Shown: positions 20,173-29,798, numbered from the stretch's first letter. The stretch: 64,000 nucleotides of DNA from an uncultured Pseudanabaenaceae cyanobacterium (GCA_938002085.1 CALLAT010000066.1:59473-123472); one strand, 5' to 3'. Made by a program: numbers and translations. Notes: generated by a model not told the origin, from the letters alone.

Positions 20173-21039
20173 ATGGTTTTTCAATCTCTGCCTGGGCCGA
20201 CGGCGACAGCGTTGCAGGTGTCGGGCTGGTTCTTGACTGGGGTTGCGATCGCTTCAGGAATCGCGACTTCTTTGCCGGTTGAAACCAGAGCAGAAACGGT
20301 TTTAAGTGGCTTTGTCACGACGGGGGTAGACTTGCAGGGGGCTCAGGTTACTGCAAGCTTTCTGGGAGGAGGCTCTGAGACCCTGACTTGGCAGGCAACG
20401 GGTGAGACTTCTGGCGGTGTTGTTGGTCAGGGGTGGAGCTTAGGGCAACGCCTCGATAGCTTTAGCTATCCATGGTCATTGGACGTGGATGCGGAGGCTG
20501 TCATTTCTTCTCTATCTATTAATCTTTTGGCAGGTAATGCCCTGTTCGATGTAGAGGCTTCGGTTGCTCCAACTGTAAATACCCCCGGTTCGAAGGTCGG
20601 AGCGGCTTTTGCGGTTCAGCCAGGCTCGTTGCTTGGGGATGCTGTGGAGCCGAGTCGCGTTAGCTATGGAGCACCCATTGATATTTCCCAGGGAGACTTG
20701 TTTGCGGAGTTGCTCCTGGAGTGGGATCACGGATTGGGGAATGGTGGATTGGCGTTTATTGCAGATACGGATAGTGGGACTGTGGCTAATCCAGTTCGTT
20801 TAGTCAGTGCTCCGGTGGAGTCGCCCCAGGCGATCGCGATTCCTCTGGCTCCGTCGGATCGGGTGACGGTTCCCGAGACCATGCCGATTCCTCTATCCCC
20901 ACCGGATCGGGTGACGGTTGTGTCTCAGCCCCAGCCTGTGCCTGAAGCTGACTCTCTGTTAGCTTTCTGCGGTTTGGTCGGATTGCTAGGCATGCGGTCT
21001 GCTACTGCGATGTTTCGCAGAGCAGGGGAGAAAAAATGA
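20173..21039 (+). CDS. PEP-CTERM-like sorted secreted protein
   Basis: N-terminal hydrophobic signal; C-terminal PVPEADSLLAFCGLVGLLGMRSATAMFRRAGEKK = PEP-like motif, TM helix, basic tail. Confidence 0.65.
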   Translation: MVFQSLPGPTATALQVSGWFLTGVAIASGIATSLPVETRAETVLSGFVTTGVDLQGAQVTASFLGGGSETLTWQATGETSGGVVGQGWSLGQRLDSFSYPWSLDVDAEAVISSLSINLLAGNALFDVEASVAPTVNTPGSKVGAAFAVQPGSLLGDAVEPSRVSYGAPIDISQGDLFAELLLEWDHGLGNGGLAFIADTDSGTVANPVRLVSAPVESPQAIAIPLAPSDRVTVPETMPIPLSPPDRVTVVSQPQPVPEADSLLAFCGLVGLLGMRSATAMFRRAGEKK

Positions 21040-21189
21040 GAAAGGACAGGGGGTTATTAAGGCCTGTCTAGAGTGGATTTTCGGCTTGAGGAGTCATCTC
21101 TGCGTGGCTAGCGATGCAGGGTGATAGATTTCTCTTTGCGCTAAGCCGATAAAGTGAGGATGGTTTTTCCATTGAAGGCCTCTTGAGTC

Positions 21190-21774
21190 ATGACGATCGC
21201 CGAAACAGCCGCTGCTGAGACAGCTGTCTTTCTCCAGTTTTTTGAAGCCTGCGTTGGGGCTTGGCAAACTGAACGCACTTATCACTATTTGCAGCATCGC
21301 GAGGTTGAGCGATCGCGCACGGAGTTTGCGGTTAAGCCGGTGAGCATTGACCTGAAGCGTAAAGTGCTGAGTGATAACGCCTACGATGAGCCCGCCGATG
21401 TGGATGCCTTGCCGGGATTTGAGCTGGGCTTCCACACGGTGTCGGAGACGGGGGAGGAGGTGAGCCAGGAGCTGCGGATGCTATTTGTGACTCATCGTTG
21501 TGAAGGAGGATTGCTGTATGGGGATTATTTGCGCGATCGCGCCTACACGGAAGCGCGTCCGATCATTTCTGACTTTCGCTTTGATCCCACGACTCGAGAA
21601 TTGCTGATGACGACTCGCTACACCAAGAGTGTCTCAGTTGATTCCATCACGCTTGTGAATCCGAATCTGCGCATTCGAAAAATCCTGAACTATCTACGTC
21701 CACCGGAAGGCCAGCCGCTTAAAGATGTCGCACTGGTTGGCTTTGGGGTAGAGCAAAAGGTTCAGTCGCTTTAA
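21190..21774 (+). CDS. cpcS: Phycobiliprotein chromophore lyase, CpcS/CpeS family
   Basis: FFEACVGAWQTERTYHYLQHREVERSRTEFAVKPV...LRMLFVTHRCEGGLLYGDYLRDRAYTEARPIISDFRFD. Confidence 0.82.
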   Translation: MTIAETAAAETAVFLQFFEACVGAWQTERTYHYLQHREVERSRTEFAVKPVSIDLKRKVLSDNAYDEPADVDALPGFELGFHTVSETGEEVSQELRMLFVTHRCEGGLLYGDYLRDRAYTEARPIISDFRFDPTTRELLMTTRYTKSVSVDSITLVNPNLRIRKILNYLRPPEGQPLKDVALVGFGVEQKVQSL

Positions 21775-21988
21775 AAGCTGGGCTACGGGGCTGTCAATAG
21801 GCCTGCCGTTCTGATTGCGCAATGTTACGGCTTCTCTAGGGCAGTCCTGGGATTATTGAGCTGTGTCCACATCTCCTAAGCGAAGGCGGTATTCTAGAGA
21901 GGGCTTATTTATTTAAGCTGTGCTGCTTTGAAGTGGCCTGTCTGCTGTTGATTGGCTGGCTGCCACCACCCTTTAATTGCTCTCGCCT

Positions 21989-22441
21989 ATGCCTTTCTTT
22001 TCCCACAGACCCAAAACCCTTTCTCTGGGGCCATTGGAGACGGAGATTCTAGAGATTATTTGGCAGCACAATGGTGCGACTGCCAAGCGAATCCATGAGC
22101 AAATCCTAGATAACCCCGACCGAGAGCTGACCTATGCATCGGTGAGTACGGTGCTGAACCGCCTGGTGGCGAAGGGGTGGTTGAGCCGCAAGAAGCATCG
22201 GCGAGCGTTTATTTGGCAACCCTGTCTATCCCAGCGAGAGGCTCAGGTGCTCCAGGCTCACCATCAGGTAAAGCAGCTTTTGGCTGTGGGAGATGCTGAA
22301 ATTGTGGCAGCGTTTGCCGATGAACTGGATAACGCTAGCTTGGACCGATTTGAGGCGATGGCCCAGCGTCTCAAGGCGGCTAGATTGCAGCGGGGAGATG
22401 ACCCTCATCAGACGGCTGGGGAGGGCCAGCCCAATGCATAG
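21989..22441 (+). CDS. BlaI/MecI/CopY family transcriptional regulator
   Basis: LGPLETEILEIIWQHNGATAKRIHEQILDNPDRELTYASVSTVLNRLVAKGWLSRKKHRRAFIW. Confidence 0.9.
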   Translation: MPFFSHRPKTLSLGPLETEILEIIWQHNGATAKRIHEQILDNPDRELTYASVSTVLNRLVAKGWLSRKKHRRAFIWQPCLSQREAQVLQAHHQVKQLLAVGDAEIVAAFADELDNASLDRFEAMAQRLKAARLQRGDDPHQTAGEGQPNA

Positions 22442-23315
22442 CTATCTCATTGTTCTGAGTTTGGCGGGGGCTGTGGCTCTGCGGTTGGGCTATGGGGGGA
22501 TGGCTGAGCGTTTGGAGCTGGCGGGGCGTGAAGCCTCTTGGTCCCGACGCTGGGCTGTGGCTCTGGGAGCTTTTCTGCTGCCGCCGTTGTTGATGTTAGC
22601 CACTGCGATCGCCATTTTGACGATGGGCCTCCATGGCTCCATGCTGGGTCATGGTGTGGGCCATTTAGGCTATGGAGTGGCTCTGGTCGTCTCGCTGTGG
22701 TTTTGTTCAGTCTTTGTCTGGCAGGCGAGCCATGCCCTGCGCTCCCGCTGGCACATTAGTCGCTTGCCCCTGACTCAAATCCAGGGCCTTGCTGCTCGCA
22801 GATTGGATAGCCAGTTGCCTTTTGCGGCGCGGGTTGGCTTTTGGAAACCGTCTTTGATAGTGAGCCAGGGCTTACAGGCGCTATTGAGTGATGCAGAAGT
22901 CGCTGCCGTTTTGCGCCATGAGCAGGCCCACCTCACTTACCGCGATACCTTCTGGTTTTTCTGGTTGGGCTGGATCAAGACTGCGACGGCTGGATTGCCG
23001 GGGACTGATTCTCTTTGGGCTGAATTGTTGCTGTTGCGCGAAATGCGAGCCGATCGCTGGGCAGCCCAAAGCTGTGATCCTTTACTGTTGGCTGAGTCTT
23101 TATTGAAAATGGCTCAGGCTGCGGTGCCTGTAGAGCCGGGTTGGGTGATGTTTGCTGAAGCTCACGAGTCCAATCGCCTGGAGCAGCGCATTGAGGCTTT
23201 ACTGGCCCCAGCTCAATCATCTCAGCAGGCTGATTCTGCTGTTTTTTGGGTGATTGTTAGCTTGGCGATCGCAACCTTGCCTCTGCTGACCAACCTTTTG
23301 CACAGTGCGACTTAA
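22434..23315 (+). CDS. M56 family (BlaR1-like) membrane metallopeptidase
   Basis: ATG at 22434 overlaps the blaI-like stop; VLRHEQAHLTYRD zinc motif, multiple hydrophobic segments. Confidence 0.85.
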   Translation: MHSYLIVLSLAGAVALRLGYGGMAERLELAGREASWSRRWAVALGAFLLPPLLMLATAIAILTMGLHGSMLGHGVGHLGYGVALVVSLWFCSVFVWQASHALRSRWHISRLPLTQIQGLAARRLDSQLPFAARVGFWKPSLIVSQGLQALLSDAEVAAVLRHEQAHLTYRDTFWFFWLGWIKTATAGLPGTDSLWAELLLLREMRADRWAAQSCDPLLLAESLLKMAQAAVPVEPGWVMFAEAHESNRLEQRIEALLAPAQSSQQADSAVFWVIVSLAIATLPLLTNLLHSAT

Positions 23316-23376
23316 ATTGGCCTAGCCTTGTCATTAGATGCTTCAGGCGTTGTTCAGACTATAGTTTTGAGCCTCG

Positions 23377-24039
23377 TTAATCTGCCCATTTGCGGAGCAG
23401 GTTGGCGAGGCTTTTTGAGATCAGATCGAACTCATCGCCTTTGCCTGATTTTGTAAATAGCGATCGCCTTGCGGTATCTAAATCAAACAAAATCTCTCGC
23501 TCAGCCGGATCGCGAATTAAGCTTTGTACCCAGCCCACAGCCACTAGACGTTGTCCCGATGTCACCTCAGCCACACGATGCAGCGTGGAAGAGGGATAAA
23601 CAAAAACGGTATTTGAAGGGAGCTTATAACTCTGCTCGTCATCGGCCCCTTCGGTTACCAGCTCGCCTCCTTCGTATTCATCTGGAGCATTTAGGAAAAG
23701 CGTGAATGATAGATCTGCTCGATGGAGACCTGAGCCTCCCATCAGCGCATTGTCCGTATGGCGACCGTAGGACATTCCTGCTTGGTAACGACTAAAGAGT
23801 AATGAATGGATGCTGCGAGGTCTTGCCCCAGCTTGGAAGAGAGGGTGACGTAATAGAGCCTGCTCTACGGTTCGACGTAAATCTTGAGCGCTTTCTCGCT
23901 TAATTTGCTGGTTGTTTTTGACTTGTTTGGCATGCCAGCCAGCGGTAAGTTTGCCATCGATGAACTCTGCTTCGGTTAAGGCTTGGTTTACCTGGGTTAG
24001 TTCATCTGGGGCTAGCAGGTTAGGGATTTGGAATCGCAT
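23377..24039 (-). CDS. Fe(2+)-dependent 2OG dioxygenase (PKHD-type hydroxylase)
   Basis: MRFQIPNLLAPDELTQVNQAL...SYGRHTDNALMGG...VFYPSSTLHRVAEVTSGQRLVAVGWVQSLIRD; HxD...H...R motifs. Start at internal MRF. Confidence 0.9.
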   Translation of the reverse strand: MRFQIPNLLAPDELTQVNQALTEAEFIDGKLTAGWHAKQVKNNQQIKRESAQDLRRTVEQALLRHPLFQAGARPRSIHSLLFSRYQAGMSYGRHTDNALMGGSGLHRADLSFTLFLNAPDEYEGGELVTEGADDEQSYKLPSNTVFVYPSSTLHRVAEVTSGQRLVAVGWVQSLIRDPAEREILFDLDTARRSLFTKSGKGDEFDLISKSLANLLRKWAD

Positions 24040-24247
24040 TACGGACCATTGGTGAGAAGCCTTGACTAGGGCAGATTTATCACGAACCTGCCAGCCCATT
24101 TTATTGCATATGTCGCGTGGCTTTGTCTCACGCTAAATGACTCAAATCGTGGGGGGCATGGGCAAATGTTAGTTGAGTTTGTCCGAGTGAATTAGACAAT
24201 TTCTGCTGAAGCCTGTTTGAGGAGCCCCCACAGCATGAGGGGCAACT

Positions 24248-24281
24248 AAAAAAAGAGACTGCTCCCGAAGGCTCAGTCTCT
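24248..24281 (-). terminator. Rho-independent terminator for the minus-strand lipoprotein gene
   Basis: Stem agagactg/cagtctct; poly-A on + strand (poly-U on the minus transcript) adjoins it. Confidence 0.6.
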
Positions 24282-24431
24282 CAAAGGAGATATTGCGCTG
24301 GTTTTGCCTCCGACAAGAAGAGGACTAGCTAATTCACTGATTGCAAGCCAACTCGTCTTAGCAGGCAAAAGATAATGACCCAACCCCCATCCCGAGGGAG
24401 AAATTATCCCAGCCTAATTAGATGAAGGGCT

Positions 24432-24656
24432 TTAGCCCTCACCGCCCTCACCGCCCTCACCGCCTTCGCCGCCTTCTTCGGTCGTTGCATCTTCGCCACC
24501 TTCTTCGGTCGCTTCAGCTTCAGGAGCAACTTCTTCAGTTGTTGCAGGAGCGGTTTCTTCGCCTGCTTCGGGAGTTGCAGAGGGGCCGCAAGCAACTAGG
24601 CCAGCAGCAAGACCAGCTGCGAGGAACAGTTCAACGGGCTTTAGTTTCTTTTGCAT
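24432..24656 (-). CDS. Small low-complexity lipoprotein with Gly/Glu repeat tail
   Basis: MQKKLKPVELFLAAGLAAGLVACGPS (lipobox LVAC), acidic/Thr-rich body, GGEGGEGGEGGEG tail from 9-bp repeats. Terminator downstream. Confidence 0.6.
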   Translation of the reverse strand: MQKKLKPVELFLAAGLAAGLVACGPSATPEAGEETAPATTEEVAPEAEATEEGGEDATTEEGGEGGEGGEGGEG

Positions 24657-24778
24657 TGTTTTCTTGACTCACACCAATATTAAGCGGACTGCTTCATTGA
24701 AGCTTTGAGAGCCTATCGTCGATGACATGGCTTGTCAATGCACTTTTTGAATAGTCATTCGACTACCTAAAATGAGCA

Positions 24779-24810
24779 AAGGGGGCGGCTTCCACGGAAG
24801 TCGCCCCCTA
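24779..24810 (-). terminator. Stem-loop terminator downstream of DUF1517 gene
   Basis: gggggcg...cgccccc hairpin just after the end of the minus-strand CDS. Confidence 0.5.
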
Positions 24811-24883
24811 TATCTAGTCACCCATGATTGATTCAACGTGATGATGCCGTTGGGGTGAGGCTCAGCACCATGATCATCTTGGA

Positions 24884-25873
24884 TTAAGCCACTAAACGAA
24901 GCTCAGGGTAGTCTGCCATGACTTCATCGGCTGTCAATACATCGCCTTCGGCTTGAGGCTCCCAGAGTAGCTCTACGCCGTAAAGCTCTTCGCTGGAGAT
25001 GGCTCCAGCGGTGCGAAGAGCCTGGCGAAGGTCGCTAGCGTTGTTGATCTGGGGGATGCTGAGCTTACCTTTAGAAGCAATGATCAGGGTTGCAACGATG
25101 TACTCGTTGTCTCCGGCGATATCTGCCAATGTCCCGTCTGCACCTAAGGTCTTGGCATCGCCATTGCGAAGCTGACCGTTAACGTTGGATAGGGTTTCAG
25201 CGGCCAGCTTGCTGCGAGCCTGGAGGGTGTAGCGGTTAAATACTGTTTCTGCTTGGGTCAGTTTGGTGACTTCACCGTCGGTGCTGCCGTAGGCCCAGAA
25301 CTCAGGGTGGCGTAGCAGGGCGAGAACGGATTCCTGGAGCAGGCCTGAAAGGCCTGCATTGGTGCTGGTGTCCGAGGTTCGGGCTACGCGGTTGAGGTCT
25401 GTTTGTAGCTCACGGGCAGAGGCCAATAGGCCGATTTGCACTTTAGCTACGGTGACGGTGGGGTTGGCGGTGCTAGAGAGTCCAGGTGTTGTTCCGTCGC
25501 CGCTAGCTGCCAGGTTGCGGAAGGTGTTGATCAAGAAGCTGGCGATCGCAAAGAAGATCAGCAGAGAGAACAATCCGCCGCCGCCGCCAAACATAAAGGG
25601 CAGCATAAAGAATCCGCCGCCACCGCCGTAGTAGCCACCGCCACGATAGCCACCGCTGTAGCCGCCGTAAGACCCACCACCGCTTCTAGGCATGGTGCGA
25701 GTGGGAGAGGGCGCTCGGAAACCACCGGCACGACCGCCGCTGCGGGCTGCAAAGGCTGGGCTGGCTTGGCTAAAGACTAGACCCGTGACTAGGGTCAGCA
25801 CCAATGCCCGTTTGGTGAACATTTTGAGGAACCTCTTAATTCCAGATTTAATCCGCTCAGACTGAATTTGCAT
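24884..25873 (-). CDS. DUF1517 domain-containing protein, Gly-rich N-terminal membrane region
   Basis: Signal-like ASPAFAARSGGRAGGF, GGGYYGGGGGFF, TM LFSLLIFFAIASFLINTFRN, then VTVAKVQIGLLASARELQTDLNRVA. Confidence 0.85.
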   Translation of the reverse strand: MQIQSERIKSGIKRFLKMFTKRALVLTLVTGLVFSQASPAFAARSGGRAGGFRAPSPTRTMPRSGGGSYGGYSGGYRGGGYYGGGGGFFMLPFMFGGGGGLFSLLIFFAIASFLINTFRNLAASGDGTTPGLSSTANPTVTVAKVQIGLLASARELQTDLNRVARTSDTSTNAGLSGLLQESVLALLRHPEFWAYGSTDGEVTKLTQAETVFNRYTLQARSKLAAETLSNVNGQLRNGDAKTLGADGTLADIAGDNEYIVATLIIASKGKLSIPQINNASDLRQALRTAGAISSEELYGVELLWEPQAEGDVLTADEVMADYPELRLVA

Positions 25874-26164
25874 GGTTACGTCTTTGGCCGCGCAGACAGC
25901 GGACTGTTTGATTGAAACGTCGTTGTATAGCCTTTATTTTAGCGGGTTGTGCTGGCTAGGCCAGTTGAGCACCCTACTTCTAAGCGTCGGTTCTCCACAC
26001 CAGAGGGCAAGGTTCTACGGCTGCTCTTGGAATTGTTCTCGGTTCTTAAAACAAGCTAAAAATTTTGGTTTCGAGATCAAGAAAGACTCGCTGGAGCAAG
26101 ACGCTGGGTCATGGCTGCGAGCGAGTCTGGGTTAAACGCGAGATTGAAGCTCGGGGTGGAGCGT

Positions 26165-26392
26165 TTAGCCACCACCGACGATGGTGACCACTTCGAGATT
26201 GTCGTCACTGGCAATGATGGTGCTGTCCCAATGTTGTCGATGCAGGATTTGACCGTTGTATTCCACGGCAACAAGTTTGGGATTCATACCCTGCTGTTCC
26301 AGAAACTGAGGCAGGGTCGTTGTCGGGGAGCAATGTTTTTCTTCGCCATTGACCATCAGGGTCAAGGTTGTAGCAGGCAGCGCGTCAGCCAT
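26165..26392 (-). CDS. thiS: Sulfur carrier protein ThiS
   Basis: TLTLMVNGEEKHCSPTTTLPQFLEQQGMNPKLVAVEYNGQILHRQHWDSTIIASDDNLEVVTIVGGG with terminal GG. Confidence 0.93.
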   Translation of the reverse strand: MADALPATTLTLMVNGEEKHCSPTTTLPQFLEQQGMNPKLVAVEYNGQILHRQHWDSTIIASDDNLEVVTIVGGG

Positions 26393-26474
26393 AGCAATAC
26401 AAATCGAGAGGTGTGATTTTCAACCTAACGCGGGGTGGGCCTCTACATCCGGTTCAGGTCACAACCCGAAATGC

Positions 26475-26506
26475 TTCAGGGGACATGCCATGGCATGTCC
26501 CCTGAA
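26475..26506. repeat. 32-bp perfect palindrome between thiE and thiS
   Basis: ttcaggggacatgccatggcatgtcccctgaa is its own reverse complement. Confidence 0.9.
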
Positions 26507-26538
26507 AAGCAATCTATCTGGAGCGTTGATTCACCGAT

Positions 26539-27633
26539 TTAGATGATGGCATCGACGGTTTGCACCGTTTGGCTGGCGCGCTTGGGCATGTTGGGCTGGT
26601 TGAGCTGGGCCAGGAAGTACTGGGTGGTGAGGGTGGGTTGTTCTGCTTGCATCAGCGATCGCACCACGGCCACTCGTCTTGCCCCTGCATCTACAACAGA
26701 GGTGACGTTCTCAGCGTCAATGCCACCAATGGCAAACCAAGGCACGGGGCAATTTGCCGCTGCATGGCGCACGTAGTCCAAACCGGCTGCTGCCTTGCCA
26801 GGTTTCGTTGGGGTTTCATGGACGGGGCCAACGCCGACGTAATCTGCGCCTTCTTGGATGGCGAGGGATAGCTCCTCGGGACTGGTGGTGGAGCGGCCAA
26901 TGATGCGGTTGGGGCCAAGGATCTGACGGGCCAGACTGATGGGGATGTCCTGTTGACCGAGGTGGACGCCATCGGCGTTGACGGCTAAGGCGATGTCTAC
27001 GCGATCGTTCATAAGGAACAGGGCACCGTAGTCATGGCAAAGCTTGGAGAGCTGGGCCGCAGTTTGCAGGCGCACGGTGTCTTCCGACTCTTTGTCGCGG
27101 TATTGAACCAGCTGAAGACCCCCTTGGAGGGCGGATTCAACGGTCTGGAAGATGTTGTTGGCGGGGCTGGTGACTAAGTACAGCGTGGCGGATTGCAGCT
27201 TGTTGTGGCGATCGTGGGCCAACAGAGAGCTTTCCAGGGAGTAAACCCGGTAGCGCATTTGTTTGCAGGCTTCGCCCATGGCGGGGTCTTGGACCTTGCC
27301 ATATTCTTCCAGGACTCGTAGGGCCTCTTGGACGCGGCAGAAGTTGGCTTGGAGCACATCACCGATGTCGCCGCGCAGTGCTTCTTTCTCGTGGGTGAGG
27401 CTGGTACCCACGTCGCCGACGGTGTTGCGGGCGCTGCGGAATTCGGCCCGGTGCCAGCCCGCCAGTTCCTGGCGTAGGGACTTGCATTCGCCGGTGAATT
27501 CGGGATGATCGAGGCCGAAGCGGCACCATTCTTCGATGATACGCAGGCCCTCACGGACACGATCTAGGTTTGCGTCGAGGATGCGGTAGAGCGCTGGCTG
27601 TACCAGCTGTTCCTGCCAATTGGAGTCGCCCAT
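26539..27633 (-). CDS. thiE: Thiamine phosphate synthase with cyanobacterial-type N-terminal extension
   Basis: C-terminal half [32 protein letters not shown]...[34 protein letters not shown]...[16 protein letters not shown] is ThiE; N-terminal ~150 aa is a separate helical domain. Confidence 0.93.
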   Translation of the reverse strand: MGDSNWQEQLVQPALYRILDANLDRVREGLRIIEEWCRFGLDHPEFTGECKSLRQELAGWHRAEFRSARNTVGDVGTSLTHEKEALRGDIGDVLQANFCRVQEALRVLEEYGKVQDPAMGEACKQMRYRVYSLESSLLAHDRHNKLQSATLYLVTSPANNIFQTVESALQGGLQLVQYRDKESEDTVRLQTAAQLSKLCHDYGALFLMNDRVDIALAVNADGVHLGQQDIPISLARQILGPNRIIGRSTTSPEELSLAIQEGADYVGVGPVHETPTKPGKAAAGLDYVRHAAANCPVPWFAIGGIDAENVTSVVDAGARRVAVVRSLMQAEQPTLTTQYFLAQLNQPNMPKRASQTVQTVDAII

Positions 27634-28116
27634 GGTTTGTGCTTGGTTGAGTGAGGAGATTGCGTTAGGAGGGAACTATTTATGTCCCATTATCTATGGA
27701 TTAGATAAGGATGCACCCGTCGCTGACCCGCTGCAGATGTTGCTTGGGGAAAATTAGGAGTTGAGTTGAACCCTCTAGGGTTTTGCTTTGCTCAGCCGAT
27801 GTAAGGTGTCCAGTCCTTGCGGTGGGCGAAAGCTGTATCTAAGGAAACAAATGGGGGATGCGATCGCCCACGGCCCACCAACCCACAAATATATGGGGAC
27901 TAGATCGCTGTGGAACTGAAGCGGCGATGGAGAGGGTTGACTGCCCCTAAAGGGTTTGAGGGAGCAACAGAGAGGGGCGATCGCCCCCTACCGTGATTTT
28001 GCTATGTCAAATGAGCCTGATCGACTGTTTGTGAGTTCCTCACCGTAATTTGCCTTGCTAAAGCTTGCTATTTACACAAAGAGATTGCGAACTTTCACTC
28101 AGGGAATGCCGTCTGG

Positions 28117-28779
28117 GTGACTGTTAGAACGGACCCAAAGCACTGCGTTGCCCCCGTGCCCTTGGTTATGAAAAGTTTTTTTGACGGTTTGTGTCATTGC
28201 GCAACCCCAACCCCGCTGAGTGGAATGGGATGGTGCTTGGGGCGTAATAGTTTGGCGGTTGCTGTGCTGATGATGGGCGCGACTGTGAGTCTCCCTGCGG
28301 CGATCGCTCAGCCCGGCTCGGTGATGCAAATTCCTGTACCTGCGCCCCAGGCGAGGGGGGGAGCTATTGGGGAAGGGGGAGCTGACTTCTCGAATGGGGC
28401 TTCTCTCCCTACGCCAGCGGGAAGAGAGGTTTTAGCTGGGGAGCCTTTGGCGATGCCGGGGGAGACGGTGCCTGTGGGCAGCTGGGCTGGGCGAGCTGGG
28501 GTAAAAGAGATTGCTTTGGCGGAGATGCCTTGGATGGGAGGCGGCGGCTATGGCTATGGCTATGGAGGCACCGTCGTGGCCCAGGCTCAATATCGGGTCG
28601 TTGTGGCGACGCCGAGTGAAGCCCATGCTGATGCTCTACAGCAGGTGATGCCGGAGGCGATCGCCCTGGATAACCCAGCCATGATGCAGGCGGGTGCCTT
28701 TGCTGACTGGCGACGAGCTAATGCTTTGCGTCGAGCCTTGGGAGCTTACGGATTTGTTGTGGAAATCCAAGGAATGTAA
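28117..28779 (+). CDS. Hypothetical secreted protein with SPOR-like C-terminus
   Basis: Signal-like VAVLMMGATVSLPAAIAQ; C-terminal AQYRVVVATPSEAHADALQQVMPEAIALD...RRANALRRALGAYGFVVEI resembles SPOR-type repeats. Start uncertain. Confidence 0.55.
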   Translation: MTVRTDPKHCVAPVPLVMKSFFDGLCHCATPTPLSGMGWCLGRNSLAVAVLMMGATVSLPAAIAQPGSVMQIPVPAPQARGGAIGEGGADFSNGASLPTPAGREVLAGEPLAMPGETVPVGSWAGRAGVKEIALAEMPWMGGGGYGYGYGGTVVAQAQYRVVVATPSEAHADALQQVMPEAIALDNPAMMQAGAFADWRRANALRRALGAYGFVVEIQGM

Positions 28780-28791
28780 GAGGAAGCATTG

Positions 28792-28823
28792 AACCTGTTG
28801 ATGGGAGGCTACATCAACAGGTT
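28792..28823. terminator. Stem-loop between convergent genes
   Basis: aacctgttgatg / catcaacaggtt, 12-bp perfect stem with 8-nt loop. Confidence 0.6.
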
Positions 28824-28859
28824 TAGTTCAAGTTCCAATACTTAGCCCTAGGGCTACGG

Positions 28860-29798
28860 CTAAGTTTCAGCCGTAGAATTTGCGGGAACAGATGGCTTCG
28901 TTGAGTTACCGCCGCCCAAGCTACGGAAGTAGAGGCTTCCTACCGTCGCAATAAATGTGAAATACCCTGCAGCTTGCAATCCATATAAATGGTCGCGATA
29001 GCCCAAGAGGGTCTTAAAAATGAGCCCTGGGAATTGTTTGTCCGGCATCACTGCACTGGTATCCCACAGCAGTGGCCCCATGGCGCAGGAGGTCTTGCTC
29101 CAACAGAGGTTGATGATGCCTTGCTGTTGGAGCGCGATCGCGGCCCCATCCACATTCTTAATTAACGATGTCACTAGCCCCGCCACAATCAGCAACAACA
29201 GCAGCCCCATGACTTGAAAGAAGCGCTTGAGGTTGATTCGCACACCAAACTTGAAGAGTGCGATACCGATCACTGTTGCCCCCACTAACCCGGCAAGGGC
29301 TCCTAGGGTGGCTGCCGTGCCTCGCTGAAGATTGGCCAGGATAAAGACGACCGTTTCAAACCCTTCGCGCAGCACGGCAATGAAGATGAGACTAAAGATG
29401 CCCCAACCTGCGGCATTACCCGCATCACCTTGGTCCAGCATTTGATCTACGGAGCCTTGGATTTCGCCCTTTAGCGATCGCGCCTGCCTCGTCATCCAAA
29501 TCAACATCCAGCTGAGCATGGCGATCGCCACCCCACACAGTAGAACCTTCAGGCTCGGTTCCAATAACGCTTCCCACTGGCTATCCAGCTGATGGATCTG
29601 CTCAAAGCCCCAACTCAGCAGCAGACCCACCGCTAAACTGGCCCCCAGTCCAGCGCCGATCCCGCTATACACCCAGCGATTGAGTCGAGACTGATTGGCT
29701 TTGCCGAGGCAGGCTAGGACAATACCGACGACGAGAGCGGCCTCAACCCCTTCGCGCAGGGTGATGACAAAAGTGGGTAAGGCAGCAGAAAAATCCAT
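28860..29798 (-). CDS. FTR1 family iron permease
   Basis: Two REGxE motifs (TLREGVEAALVVGI, VLREGFETVVFI) in a multi-pass membrane protein. Confidence 0.93.
   Translation of the reverse strand: MDFSAALPTFVITLREGVEAALVVGIVLACLGKANQSRLNRWVYSGIGAGLGASLAVGLLLSWGFEQIHQLDSQWEALLEPSLKVLLCGVAIAMLSWMLIWMTRQARSLKGEIQGSVDQMLDQGDAGNAAGWGIFSLIFIAVLREGFETVVFILANLQRGTAATLGALAGLVGATVIGIALFKFGVRINLKRFFQVMGLLLLLIVAGLVTSLIKNVDGAAIALQQQGIINLCWSKTSCAMGPLLWDTSAVMPDKQFPGLIFKTLLGYRDHLYGLQAAGYFTFIATVGSLYFRSLGGGNSTKPSVPANSTAET

Noticed and set aside
24404-24667. ORFs overlapping the lipoprotein gene (Lys/Leu-rich on -, Arg/Leu-rich on +)
   Set aside because: Artefacts of the 9-bp repeat read in other frames; only the lipoprotein frame has a signal peptide and lipobox.
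25359-25780. ORFs antisense to, or in another frame of, the Gly-rich DUF1517 gene
   Set aside because: Low-complexity shadow ORFs produced by GGN-rich codons.
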